NCBI RefSeq assembly: GCF_036324505.1
Contig: NC_086368.1
Coordinates: 5,162,021-5,226,020 of the forward strand
Length of the DNA: 64,000 bases
Reading direction: 5' to 3'
Source of the DNA: Eleginops maclovinus
Taxonomy: Eukaryota > Chordata > Actinopteri > Perciformes > Eleginopidae
Shown here one piece after another: positions 11,270-22,075 of this stretch. A program made the translations under genes and the position numbers. Position 1 is the stretch's first letter. The number at the start of each line of letters is the position of its first letter. Below the pieces are notes generated by a model. The model did no database searches, was not told where the DNA came from, and was given only the letters and a program-made list of their open reading frames with translations.

Positions 11270-12400
11270 CAGCTTGGTTGCGCTCATCTGTCCCATGAAG
11301 AACATCTCCGTCAGCCCTCAACACCCTATTATGTCATTATTATGCCCCAGCAGAATTTCAGGCCCTGTTTAATGATGTTCTGCGAGATTTCCTAAACCAC
11401 TTTGTATTTTTGTATCTTGATGATATTCAGATCTTCTCCAAGAACCATGAGGAACATCAGACCCATAACCGCCAGGTGCTCCACAGACTGCTCGGGAATA
11501 AACTCTTTGTTAAGTCAGAGTACTGAAAAGCACTTTGAACTGCCTTGTGTTGAAAGGTGCTATATAAATAAACTTGCTTTGCCTTGAATTTCACCAGGAA
11601 TCGATTAGTTTTGGGCTTCATCATCCGAAGAGGCAAATTGGAAGCAGACCCTGGAAAAATCAAGGCTGTGGCGGGGTCGGCTGCCTCCCTTCACTCGTAA
11701 GGAGTTGCAGAGGTTCCTGGGTTTTGCTAACCGCTACCGTCATTTCATTCGAGATCACAGTGAGGTTGCTGCTCCCTCACCACACTCAGCTCTGTTAAAA
11801 TGAAGTTTTCCTGGCCCCCAGATGCTAATCTGGCTTTTCACAAACTAAATTCTCTGATTACCTCTGCTCCCATCCTCATCCAGCCAGGTCCAAGAGAACA
11901 ATTTGTGGTGGAGGTAGATGCTTCTGAAACAGGAGTGGGGGCTGTAGGGTCACAAACTGCTGGTTCTAACAACATCCTTCATCCCTGTGCCTTCTTTTCT
12001 CGCCGTCTATCAGCTGCAGAGCAAACTTACGACGTGGGTAACAGAGCACTGCTGGCAGTGAAGCTTGCCTTGGAGGAGTGGACACATTGACTTGAGGGCA
12101 GCGAACTACCATTCCTGGTTTGGACGATCACAAAAATGAGTCATATATTTAATCTACAAAGCGACTAAACTCCCGTCTATCCAGGTGGGCCCTCTTGTTT
12201 AGTCGTTTTAATTTCACTCTTATCTATTCACGCAATGCTAAAACCGATGCACTTTCCAGACTGTATTCCCCAGACATTCCTGTGCCCAATGCCGACAACA
12301 TACTACCTCAGGGATGCACTACGGGCTCACTATTCTGGGAAATTGAGAGGGAGGCACTAGAACAACAGCCAGATCCTGGTAACGGCCCACCTAACCACTA
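11270..12400 (+). pseudogene. Ty3/gypsy-type pol relic (RT C-half and RNase H)
   Basis: The reverse-transcriptase catalytic box YLDD is encoded at 11413-11424, in [20 protein letters not shown] before it and [12 protein letters not shown] after it. A 65-base foreign insertion (11521-11585) follows. Thumb-region fragments continue in shifted frames to about 11800. An RNase H block at 11800-12090 has [12 protein letters not shown], so the first Asp is kept. It reads NRALLAV where the family has an acidic residue after Arg, so a catalytic Glu appears lost. A tether segment (DALSRLYSPDIPVPNAD) ends near 12400. The RT fingers, protease and integrase are missing and no LTR was seen. This is an old internally deleted copy. 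Confidence 0.7.
11521..11585 (+). repeat. Short LINE/SINE 3'-tail insertion inside gypsy pol
   Basis: GAAAAGCACTTTGAACTGCC through GGTGCTATATAAATAAACTT and GCTTTGCCTTG interrupts the pol reading exactly between Glu and the codons for Glu-Phe-His. 'Aagcactttgaa...gtgctatataaataaa' is a common 3' tail of dispersed fish retroposons. It dates the insertion as later than the gypsy copy. Confidence 0.55.
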
Positions 12401-13477
12401 GGTTACCAGACATCAGAATTCAGACACATTATCTAGCAAGACTAAAGATTGCTGAACTCTTGCTAAAGTTGTTGAGTGGAGAGGGAGTCCGAATATGAGT
12501 GTTGCTTTGACTAACCACGTCGGACAAATCCTAATCAATGCCTTTAACTTTGAGCATGAATGCTAATACACTCATACTTAATATTAATAATTACTAATAT
12601 TTCACTCTTACATTTAACATTAGATGAGTTGATTAATTTCTGACTCATACATTGCAATTTGTAAACGTCACCTGTTCCCTCTCGAACAAAAACAAATAAT
12701 TAGTTTGGTTTGTCCAATAAATCAGGCTGATGGATTAATCAGATATAATTAAAACACTTGAATTAATCAGCTATCAGCAGGAGTGATGTATATGAATATG
12801 TTATTAGTTTCAACTGCAGAAGAAACTTTTGCGATGTGAAGTTAGATGACACTCACTTTACATCCATTAAATATTCGTTAATCCCTAAAAAACTGCTGAC
12901 ATTTTAGGAATACACCTGACACTGAGTAGTTTACAGCTGAATATAACCTTTTCAACACCCCTAGTATTACAAGTAAATAGTAATTATGAGCTCCTATTGT
13001 TCTTAAACAAACTTTAATATTATGCAAAGCCCTTTTTTTCAGTTTGACAATCTTCCAACACGCTTTGAACTTTAACCCGTATAAGTGCACGTTTCCGCTG
13101 CACTGAGCTCTCGTTGCTATTTAAATGCTAATCAATTCATTACCGGGAACATCATTATGCCCTCACTGCAGTTCACTATAAATCATGTCAATCCAGCAAA
13201 CATCCCTGATAGGGAGGGAGAGAGAGAAGAGTAGCATTAGTGTTTAAATGAGGTCTGATTGAATCCTCATTCTCAATTTCATAATGAAAGTTTTCCCAAT
13301 CAACCCCCCCTCCCTGTCTCTACTTCCACTCTATCACACAATACTCTGTCTGTGTGTGTGTCTCTGAGTCCATCCCTGAATGTAATGAGGAAGTGATGAG
13401 AGGTTCACACACACATTCCCAAACACACACAATTGCACAAAGTCTCAGAGGTGTACTCGCACACTACTGATAACCAG

Positions 13478-13478
<1 letters not shown>
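12401..13478. other. No gene seen; candidate conserved non-coding patch at 13095-13205
   Basis: AT-rich and non-repetitive. The patch at 13095-13205 is rich in homeodomain-like TAAT motifs and has balanced composition unlike its surroundings. Conservation cannot be judged from one sequence. Confidence 0.45.

Positions 13479-13574
<96 letters not shown>
13479..13574. repeat. (CA)n microsatellite
   Basis: About 48 uninterrupted CA units followed by a short poly-C run (13579-13587). Confidence 0.98.
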
Positions 13575-13575
<1 letters not shown>

Positions 13576-14185
13576 CACCCCCCCCCACTGGGAGAAATGA
13601 GAAACTCTGCTAATTCATTGTTTCCATTGTTTAAATGCCTGGTCATTTTTGGGATATTCAGGTGAAGGAGGAGTGGGGGAGGGGTGTGTGTGTGTAGAGG
13701 GGTGAAACATCCAAACCAACTGCAGTAATATAGGAACAAATCGTGCTTTACAGCTCCGGCTTAATTATTATGCTAATGGAGCCACCCTGCGGGGCTCAGA
13801 GAAGTGATGTAACGCCGAGAAATAAATATATAAATGCATTGTTTTCACACTGTTTCAGTCAACTTCAGTTTTTATTTGCAGTTTAGTGGATTCATGTTTT
13901 CGTTTTCTCCCTTCTAATTCAGACTGAGGGGAATCGAGGCAGGAAGAAGGAATGGAAAACTGGGCTGCAGGGTGCGATGGCTCGTTACTGAAGAGGAAGG
14001 AATTTCTTGTTTTGTTCTGTGGCAAGGAAAAACTGTGTTTAAATAATCACTGTATTTTAAAATGTTCCATTTTATTTTATCTACAATATTACAGTGTCTG
14101 TAGACACCCCCCTCTATTAGTAAAGTATGCATCTAAATGAAAAGTCATCCTCTGTGTTTCTATATTGCAGAAACTCAATTTGTTC
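13575..14185. other. No gene seen
   Basis: Contains a TAAT-rich, GC-balanced stretch at 13741-13830. Two 60-70-codon frames on opposite strands near 13914-14140 show no domain signal. Confidence 0.45.
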
Positions 14186-14599
14186 TCAAAAGGGCCCTAT
14201 TATGCTTTTTGAGGTTTCACTTTCCTGTAGTGGGTTATGTAGATTTGTGTGCATGTAAAGGGTCTGCAAAGGCTAAAATCCCTATGTTCCCTCCAGAGGG
14301 AGTTTCTCTCAAACATATTCCCTACCCTGCCTGAAACACCATTGGACTCCTTTGTGTTTGTGCTTCTATAAGCTCATAATATATAATGACCTTTATAAAG
14401 TTCATAATAGGCAAAGGGGCGGGACATCTCTGAGCGACTGACCAATCATAACAGTGCTGGCCAGCCAACCAATCAGAGCAGACTGGGCTCTGGTTTAAAA
14501 ATAAAGAACTTTTTGAACATTAAACCATGGAAAATGGTCACAATAGAGGCACGACCTACAAATATGAACCTGAAAATTAGCACAATAGGGCCCCTTTAA
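14186..14599 (+). mobile_element. TTAA-flanked MITE, family A, full length
   Basis: A 414-bp copy. The left end is TCAAAAGGGCCCTATTATGC (target TTAA decayed to TCAA) and the right end, read inward, is TTAAAGGGGCCCTATTGTGC, giving inverted repeats of about 20 bases. Internal landmarks are TCCCTCCAGAGGGAGTTTCT, AACCAATCAGAGCAGACTGG and AAATAAAGAACTTTTTGAAC. Its palindromic GGGCCC near both ends makes it one of the best copies for defining the termini. Confidence 0.85.
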
Positions 14600-17290
14600 T
14601 CACAAAGGAACATAAACAAAGCATTACTTCTGTTTTTTTTTGCCAAACAAGCAAATTAACAGGCTCTTTGTAATTACAGCACTCTTAAAAGCAATCTTTC
14701 CTTATCCCTAATTACTGACATCCCCAATTATTTTGTGTGCATCAAACCCATATAATATGATTGTTGATAGTTACCTCTGCCATACAAGCATCCCTACTTT
14801 AAAATATACGAGTCAAAATTGATTTCTGCATAGATTGCCCCCACAGTGTGCCACCTCTGTCTATTCCTTTGCTGTAGTTTTGAGTACCATAAAATGTGAA
14901 GATATTTAGACGGAAGATATTTACTGCACACGCTATAAATGTAAGCTGTGTATAAAGCCATATTTTAGTGACCATTAGCAGTCCTGTTCTATCAAGTAGA
15001 CATATTGACTAAGGGATGGAGATTGGAGAGGCAGATAAGGTAGCAAAAGAGGCTTGAGAAGCATCCACATATATGTTCACATTGTTTCTCTGCAGAAGTG
15101 TCGCCATTAGAATATGTTGTTACCAAGGTGACTTAGTTGACATAGCTGTTGATAACGTTAGCAACTTTCAGTGTTCAATGCAAAAAAACATGGGAAAGGT
15201 ACAGCAAATGTTCATGTCTTCGCCAGTTCACCAACCTGGTACAAACGCTACAGCCAGTATGTTATTCCTATTTAAGGTGTTTTTGTATTTAACTGAGCCT
15301 CTAGTCCATTTCCAGCGAACAGCCCTATAACTTCTGCCTGCCCTGCTCCAAAAACATATGCGGATGAACCCTCACTGAACTTCCCCCTTCTCAAATAAAG
15401 CTGCTTGTGAACTTTTGAAAACCTCTATTCTAGCTTTTGAGTCCAAATTCACAACACACAAAAGGTAACTAAGCCTTCCTAAGGTTGGTAAAATGGGGCC
15501 ATTCAGACAATACAAAAGATAACTATAAGCAAAAGTTGGAAATGGTGAAATCAATTTGAATAAATAGCCCAAATGGACAATGTGACACTTTTTACTGGGC
15601 ACAGTTAAGCCATCAAGAATCCAAAGTTTCTAGCTTTCCACAAATATGAAAAAGGTAATATTCAAAAGATATTCCCTTGTGGTTTTTATGTTGTCCAGAG
15701 AATTGACCAGACTTCTTTCTGCAGATTGATGTGACTGAACATAGTCCCCTTGATTCTCCTTACCAGCAGTCTTTTAGCAAAAAATAACAGACGTCTGAAA
15801 TGTCCAAATTGACCAATCAGGATTCAACCAAGCCTTGTAATATATCGATATAATATTGATATAGTTATTGAAACTACATATCGTCCTAGATGTTGGATTG
15901 AAATATTGCAGGTGTCTTTTCCTATTGAACAGGCTGCATTACAGCGCATTAATTGACTTTGGAATGTGTTCTGCTATGATTTTCTATTTGATCATTTTCT
16001 TTTACCCACTGAGACATTACATCCACACAGCTAAAGATTATTCATCAAAAATATCATTCGGTAAATACTAAAATCATAAATAGTCAACCTTAGGATATTG
16101 CAATATTGATGTTGAGTTATTTGGTAAGAAATATTTGACTTTCTCCATATTGCCCAGCCATACTTCCGTAATTGTATTGCATACTACAACAGCTTTTGCG
16201 AGTGAGGATGCAGCAGAAGGGCACGTTTCGACTTTTTTACAATGTTTGAGAATATTGAGTCCAATATTTAATAACCATATTTCATTTTCTGTATTTAAGG
16301 AATGTAGATTAAGTTGTTTTCACAACAGAAGACACACAGAAACTTTTGCCATTTGTTTGCTAATGTGGGTCATCTCTGTATGCATCCATCAAACTGACAT
16401 CAGATATGGATCCACTTCAGAAATGTCAGTCAAAAAAATTGGATCCTAGCAAAAGGTGAAATTGAGTGGAGCTCTGTGGCCCTCAGATGCGTCGGGGTCC
16501 AGCGGCTTGTTTGAATTCATACAAAGCAGAGTCGCGTTTCAGCGTATGGCTGCGCACGAGCCACTGCCAATCATCCTCCTGTGGAGCAGAGCGGGCGAGA
16601 GGTGCATCGCCTCTGAGCTTTATGCAAATTAAACGCCGGTGCTTGTCAGCAATGCAGTAGCCAATGCCAATCAAACAGTGTGTGTGCTACCATGTGAAGT
16701 TGTTGTGTTTTTTTGGGCTTGTATTGCAAAATAACACTGAGTATGCATGTAGGTTGTGCGTGTATCTGTGTGTGCTTATGGGGAAGATTGTGTGTGCATT
16801 AAAGATGTGTTTTTTATTTGTTTCTCCATGTATCATGTTCTGAATGTAACGTGACCTTATCCGGCATTTATAGGTGCCCAGAACGTGTGTATGCATTTGT
16901 TGAGTGATGCGAGTGTTTGAAGTGCAAATGTATATGACAGTAATGCATATGTATGCTCAGGTTTATCTGTGCACTGTTTTTGTTATATGTGACATATGAA
17001 AGCTAAGTATGTTAGCGAGCCATTACAATAACAAGCTCTGACAACAGCAGATGGAGCAAAGAGGAAACATCGATGTGTCTTGCTTTGGATGGCCCAGGGT
17101 GCTTTTACTACATCCACTGAGTCAATGAAGAAGATGGACACATACAGTCTATAAAACACAAGGTAAACAGACGTAAAACTGAAAACCGGAGTAATATGTA
17201 GTGTCCGGATTATTTTGAACAGAATGGAAATTGTATCTGCAATATTGCAATCTTTGACCTGATTGAAATCCACCAGATCTTTTTGTTCTT
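14600..17290. other. No gene seen; two candidate regulatory patches
   Basis: Unique, mostly AT-rich DNA. Two patches stand out: 14636-14740 (repeated TTAATTAC/TAATTA motifs) and 16505-16690 (GC-richer, with three CCAAT motifs and an ATGCAAAT octamer). The open frames here (for example plus 16135-16449) show no domain signal. Confidence 0.45.
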
Positions 17291-17410
17291 CCAGGTTTCA
17301 AGGTTTCAAGGTTTTATTGGTCATATGCACAACATATACAACGTATATTAAATACTTTACACTGTTGAATGAGGAGGTATGGGCAGATGCATATATTACG
17401 CATAACTGAT

Positions 17411-17475
17411 GTATATGGCAGATATGTATAATATATAGATATGTGTACTATAAACAGATATGTATGGCAGATGTG

Positions 17476-17524
<49 letters not shown>

Positions 17525-17550
17525 CGTGTGTACTATAAACAGATGTGAAT
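17411..17550. repeat. (TA)n plus about 50-bp imperfect tandem repeat in the LINE 3' UTR
   Basis: A unit containing TATGGCAGATATGTATAATA and TGTACTATAAACAGATATGT occurs about twice. In the second unit the TATA core has grown into a pure TA run at 17481-17519. Confidence 0.8.
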
Positions 17551-17565
17551 AGACATTCACAGAGC

Positions 17566-18242
17566 TCAGGAGGTCAGCAGTCTTATAGCCTGTGGTATAA
17601 AACTGTCCCTGAGTCTGGTGGTCTTGGTCCGGATGCTGCGGTACCGTCTGCCAGACGGCAGCAGACAGAACAGATTGTAGCTGGGGTGATGGGGGTCCTT
17701 TAATATCCTACCGGCCATCTTCCTACACCGCTGGTTGTAGAGGTCCTCCATGGATGGCAGCTCCGTCCTGGTGATGTGCTGAGCAGTTTTCACCACCCTC
17801 TGTAGAGTCTTACGGTTGAAGGCGGTGCAACTGCCATACCAGGCGGTGATGCAGCCAGTCAGGATACTCTCGATGGTGCACCTGTAGAAGTTGCAGAGTA
17901 TCCTGGAGTCAGTGTTGAACTTCCGCAGCCTGTGGAGGAAGAAGAGCCGCTGTTGAGCCGTCTTGGATATGACCCTGGTGTGATGTGTCCATGTCAGGTC
18001 CTCACTGATATTTACCCCGAGGAACCTGAAGCTGCTGACTCTCTCCACAGGAGTCCCGTCGATGGTGATGGGTGTGTGTGCCTCTCTCTGCCTCTTCCTG
18101 TAGTCCACAATCAGCTCCTTTGTTTTGCTGACGTTGAGATGGAGGTTGTTGTCCTGGCACAAAGATGTCAGGGCTCTGACCTCCTCTCTGTACGCCATCT
18201 CGTCGCCGTCTGTGATCAGGCCGATGACGGTCGTCGAGTTTC
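17566..18242 (-). pseudogene. Non-LTR reverse transcriptase, C-terminal fragment
   Basis: About 225 codons without a stop. Landmarks in order are TTVIGLITDGDE just after the lost catalytic Asp box, NNLHLNVSKTKELIVDYRK (the RT box with Lys-Thr-Lys), FRFLGVNISEDLTW, ITAWYGSCTAFNRKTLQRV, and the C-terminal PSGRRYRSIRTKTTRLRDSF followed by FIPQAIRLL. This order is characteristic of CR1/L2/Rex1-type elements of teleosts. The upstream RT motifs and endonuclease are absent, so the fragment is inactive. The absence of frameshifts suggests a fairly recent insertion. Confidence 0.75.
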
Positions 18243-19217
18243 ATGTTATTGTTTTTACATTACATTTTTCAAATTGACATTGAAACAGACTGGAATCATG
18301 ACGTTAGATTCAACAGATCAGAAAGGGCCTTTTTGACATTAATTATGTTATATTTGAATAAAAAAATGTAAATTAAAAAATGTTGCCCATATATGATTGA
18401 TAGATAGGAAAGGTATATATTATTCAGCAAAGGGCTGTGTGCTAGATGATAGGTATTGATCAACCCTGTAATGATGAAGAGATCAAGCTTCCAAAAAGAG
18501 AGTCCTATTCTGCCAAATATTATTTATATAATATATGCTGGACTGGCAGTAGCGAGTAAATCTACACTACATGAGGTTTTTTCACCCTTAGTGTTCACAA
18601 ATTCAGTTTTGTTTTTTCTGAAAGCATTTAAATTCTTGTTACCATGCTTCTATGATAATTTATTTCATACCCTGCAATGTTTTTCTCCTTCAGCTCAAAC
18701 CATTTGGGCTCATGACATCACCAACCTCACTTGGATCCAGACCAAAATAATTGAACCCCGAGTTTGACAGGGGTTCACTTTGAGTGAGAGCAAGCTCCGA
18801 CTACATAATTCATTCAGCACAATGGGTAAGCTTGTTTTTCATCTGTATTTAAATTAGAGTCAAGTTGTAACAATACCAAGTCCTCTGGAGACTTAGCAGC
18901 AAAAGCACACAACTGGGAGAATCGCCCAGGAACTACAAAATCTACAACAGGGGTCATTACATTATACCCTTGGCTACAACACACTTTCAAAAGACTCTGT
19001 TCAGCAATAAATGAGCAGCAGTTCTGGAGCATGTGAACAGATGTTCCAACATCAGTCCCAACGCACCAGCAGCAGCTCCAGAGGAGACCAAACCCGACAG
19101 ATGATAGGGAGTGGCTGCGCTGTGAGTAACTTTTCCAGCATAATAGCATATTTGGATTATTGTGGTACAACTTTTACATACTGCATAAGAACACTGGATT
19201 TAACATACAGATAGAGA
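18243..19217. other. No gene seen
   Basis: AT-rich. It includes a small perfect hairpin GAACCCC...GGGGTTC near 18755 and unsupported short frames on both strands around 18814-19214. Confidence 0.5.
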
Positions 19218-19219
19218 TA

Positions 19220-20597
19220 CAGTATCTCACAAAAGTGAGTAAACCCCTCACATTTTTGTAAATATTTCATTATATCTTTTCATGGGACAACACTGAAGAT
19301 ATGACACTTTGATACAACGTAAAGTTGTCAGTGTACAGCTTGTATAACAGTGTAAATTTGCTGTGCCCTCAAAATAACTCAACACGCAGCCATTAATGTC
19401 TAAACCGCTGGCAACAAAAGTGAGTACACCCCAAAGTGAAAATGGCCAAATTGTGCCCAAAGTGTCAATATTTTGTGTGGCCACCATTATTTTCCAGAAC
19501 TGCCTTAAGTCTCTTGGACATAGAGTTCACTAGAGCTACACAAGCTGCCACTGGAATCCTCTTCCACTCCTCCATGACGACATCACGGAGCTGGTGGATG
19601 TTAGAGACCACAGTCGGCAGCACTCATGCAGCCCCAAACCATGACACTCCCACCACCTTGCTTGACTGTAGGCAAGACACACTTGTCTTCCTACTCCTCA
19701 CTTGGTTGCCGCCACACTTGCTTGACACCATCTGAACCAAATAAGTTTATCTGGGTCTCATCAGACCACATGACATGGTTCCAGTAATCCATGTCCTTAG
19801 TCTGCTTGTCTTCAGCAAACTGTTTGCAGGCCTTCTTGTGCATCATCTTTAGTAGAGGCTTCTTTCTGGGACGACAGCCATGCAGACTAGTTTGATACAG
19901 TGGCGGCGTATGGTCTGAGCACTGACAGACTGACCCCCCACCCCTTTAACCTCTGCAACAATGCTGGCAGCAGTTGTACGTCTATTTTCAAGAGACAACT
20001 TCTGGATATGACGCTGAGCATGTGCACTCAACTTCTTTGGTGGACCATGGCGAGGCCTGTTCTGAGTGGAACCTGTCCTGTTAAACCGCTGTATGGTCTT
20101 GGCCCCAGTGCTGCAGCTCAGTTTCAGGGCGTTGGCAATCTTCTTATAGCTCAGGCCATCTTTATGTAGAGCAACAGTTCTTTTTTTCAGATCCTCAGAG
20201 AGTTCTTTGCCATGAGGTGCCTTTTTGAACTTCAAGTGACCAGTATGAGAGAGTGTGAGAGCGATAACACCAAAGTTAACACACCTGATCCCCATTCACA
20301 CCTGAGACCTTGTAACACTAACGAGTCACATGACACCGGGGAGGGAAAATGGCTAATTGGGCACAATTTGGCCATTTTCACTTTGGGGTGTACCTACTTT
20401 TGTTGCCAGCGGTTTAGACATTAATGGCTGTGTGTTGAGTTATTTTGAGGGCCCAGCAAATTTACATTATTATACAAGCTGTACACTGACTACTTTACAT
20501 TGTATCAAAGTGTCATATCTTCAGTGTTGTCCCATGAAAAGATATGATAACATATTCACAAAAATGTGAGGGGTGTACTCACTTTTGTGAGATACTG
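19220..20597 (-). mobile_element. Tc1-like transposon (long-IR type), core deleted
   Basis: A 1378-bp element begins CAGTATCTCAC and ends GTGAGATACTG, with TA on both sides (19218-19219 and 20598-20599), the canonical Tc1/mariner target. Its inverted repeats are about 245 bases long. Each has an outer and an inner direct-repeat motif built on AAAAGTGAGTACACCCC (inner copies near 19412 and 20390), the IR/DR arrangement of fish Tc1-like elements. The outer left motif reads GTAAACCCC and the inner right reads GTACCTAC, so two of the four sites are damaged. The transposase between them is broken and lacks its middle, so the copy cannot mobilise itself. Confidence 0.9.
19480..20223 (-). pseudogene. 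Tc1-like transposase, start lost, frameshifted, catalytic core deleted
   Basis: The reading starts at APHGKELSEDLKKRTVALHK, where the expected ATG (complement of 20221-20223) is AAG. A DNA-binding paired-like HTH region follows (LSYKKIANALKLS, then RPRHGPPKKLSAHAQRHIQK). A one-base deletion near 19904 shifts the frame after SAQTIRRHCIK. The sequence continues to a junction near 19610, where N-terminal-half-type sequence meets sequence from the far C-terminal part. About 740 bases remain, against roughly 1020-1050 for the family (340-350 residues), so about 300 bases encoding much of the DDE core are gone. Confidence 0.85.
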
Positions 20598-20599
20598 TA

Positions 20600-21203
20600 T
20601 ATACAGAATCTAATAACTAGTGCAGCATTAGAGCAAATAAAAACGTTTGTGGATTAAAGCCAACAGATGAGTCCGATCACCAACAACAACCTCACAATAA
20701 AGCAACATTTGTAAAACTCACTTCTTAGATCAAGTACTTGGTGAAGGTTACATAAATGCTTTTTTCTTATCTAAATGCAGAATTAAAGAAGCTTTTTTTC
20801 CATCACTTATTATTTTAACAACATTTCAATAGAATCAGATTAGAGACTCACTAAAGGAATCAGTTAATACAAGACTTAGAGAATGTGGTTGCGATACAAG
20901 TGTGGAGTTCGACCTCTTTTAGAATAATAGCTGGTGAATGCTGATGGTTATGTTCCCTATTATAAGACTCACGTTATTCAAATAAACATTATCTTTATAT
21001 GAGCAGATACAATGAAAGGAAAACAATACTGTGTCCTGCAAGACAAAATGATCACTTCCAATGCTAATGATGCTATATGCTAATGGTTCCATCTCACACA
21101 ACTAGCGGAGCAGATGATAACACATATGAGACAGAGGCACAAAAGGAACAATTCACACTGAAACATAAGCTGTGTATATAAACTGAAAAAGAAGCCAGAA
21201 TGC
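20600..21203. other. No gene seen
   Basis: AT-rich spacer between the Tc1 and hAT elements. I recognise no feature in it. Confidence 0.5.
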
Positions 21204-21865
21204 ATTCTGGGCATAGGCGGCACCAGGTTAGGGCTTAGTTGGGCTACAGCCCAACCAAGAATTGTGTTCTACCGTTAGCCCTACCATAAAACCAACTAAT
21301 ATTCAATGAGTCAGGCCCACTTGCGGGAAATTAAACAACATGAAGGGAGACCAAGTTGATATAGATTTCAAATAAACAATTTGTTAATTAAAATATAAGT
21401 CAGTAGATGTTTGCTTCCTGCGAACACGACTCGTCTTGCTTGGGGTGAAGTCGCCCCGCCGTACTCTTACCATCCATTCGGCTCACCGACACATCCACTG
21501 GAAAGCTATGGAAGCTGATAGTACTATTGTACCTCAACGAATTTGTACAAAGTGATACAAAACAATGGAGTGTGGTCTTTTTCACGCGTTGATACGCCAA
21601 CCGCCTCTCTTTCACCCGAAATCCACTCATATTTAAACTTTGTCAACCAAATTATTAGCAGCTACTCCAAACTAGCGTCTCCAATCTCCACAACACAACC
21701 TACCGTAAGTAGTCAAGTGTACACTCAACACACGGAAGTTAACCGGAAGTTATATTGTCCTCGTATCTTATTAAGCTCAGGTCAAACTTTATCATGGATA
21801 CATTTGTTTTTAAATGTCGTCGGACAGAACAACACATGGCGGTGGTGGGTGTGTTGGATAAGATA

Positions 21866-22075
21866 GAGAGAATCGGAGGATGAAACCCTCTTTATTAGTC
21901 ACATACATGCACACAGCAGAGCACACACAGTGAAATTGGTCCTCTGCATTTAACCAATCCTAGTACTAGGAGCAGTGGGCAGCTATTGTGCAGCGCCCGG
22001 GGAGCAATGGGGAGGGGGGATTGGAGGTGTCCGGTGCCTTGCTCAAGGGCACCACAGCAGGGCATAGGAGGTGAA
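21866..22075 (-). repeat. Conserved teleost dispersed repeat nested in the hAT element
   Basis: Contains CTCTTTATTAGTCACATACA, CTCTGCATTTAACCAATCCT, GGGCAGCTATTGTGCAGCGC, CCCGGGGAGCAATGGGG and GTGCCTTGCTCAAGGGCACC. I know this series as a widespread fish repeat resembling a LINE 3' region read backwards. The last motif is an inverted repeat (GGTGCC-type stem). Confidence 0.6.

Larger units (their letters stand above)
17291..18242 (-). mobile_element. CR1/L2/Rex1-like LINE, 5'-truncated
   Basis: Minus-strand non-LTR retrotransposon of about 950 bases. From right to left it has the reverse-transcriptase C-terminus (open from 18242 to the stop at 17566), a 3' UTR swollen by TA repeats, and a 3' terminus reading CCAATAAAACCTTG with the unit CCTTGAAA repeated. 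The 5' truncation falls right at the catalytic YADD box, because the reading starts at STTVIGLITDGDE. Short length, 5' truncation and tandem 3' tail are the normal result of target-primed reverse transcription. Confidence 0.75.

Noticed and set aside
10626..12400. Endogenous retrovirus
   Set aside because: The gag and RT/RNase H motifs are of the Ty3/gypsy retrotransposon type. There is no envelope, integrase or LTR in view.
18745..18780. Small perfect hairpin GAACCCC...GGGGTTC
   Set aside because: A seven-base stem without a partner motif. Expected by chance.
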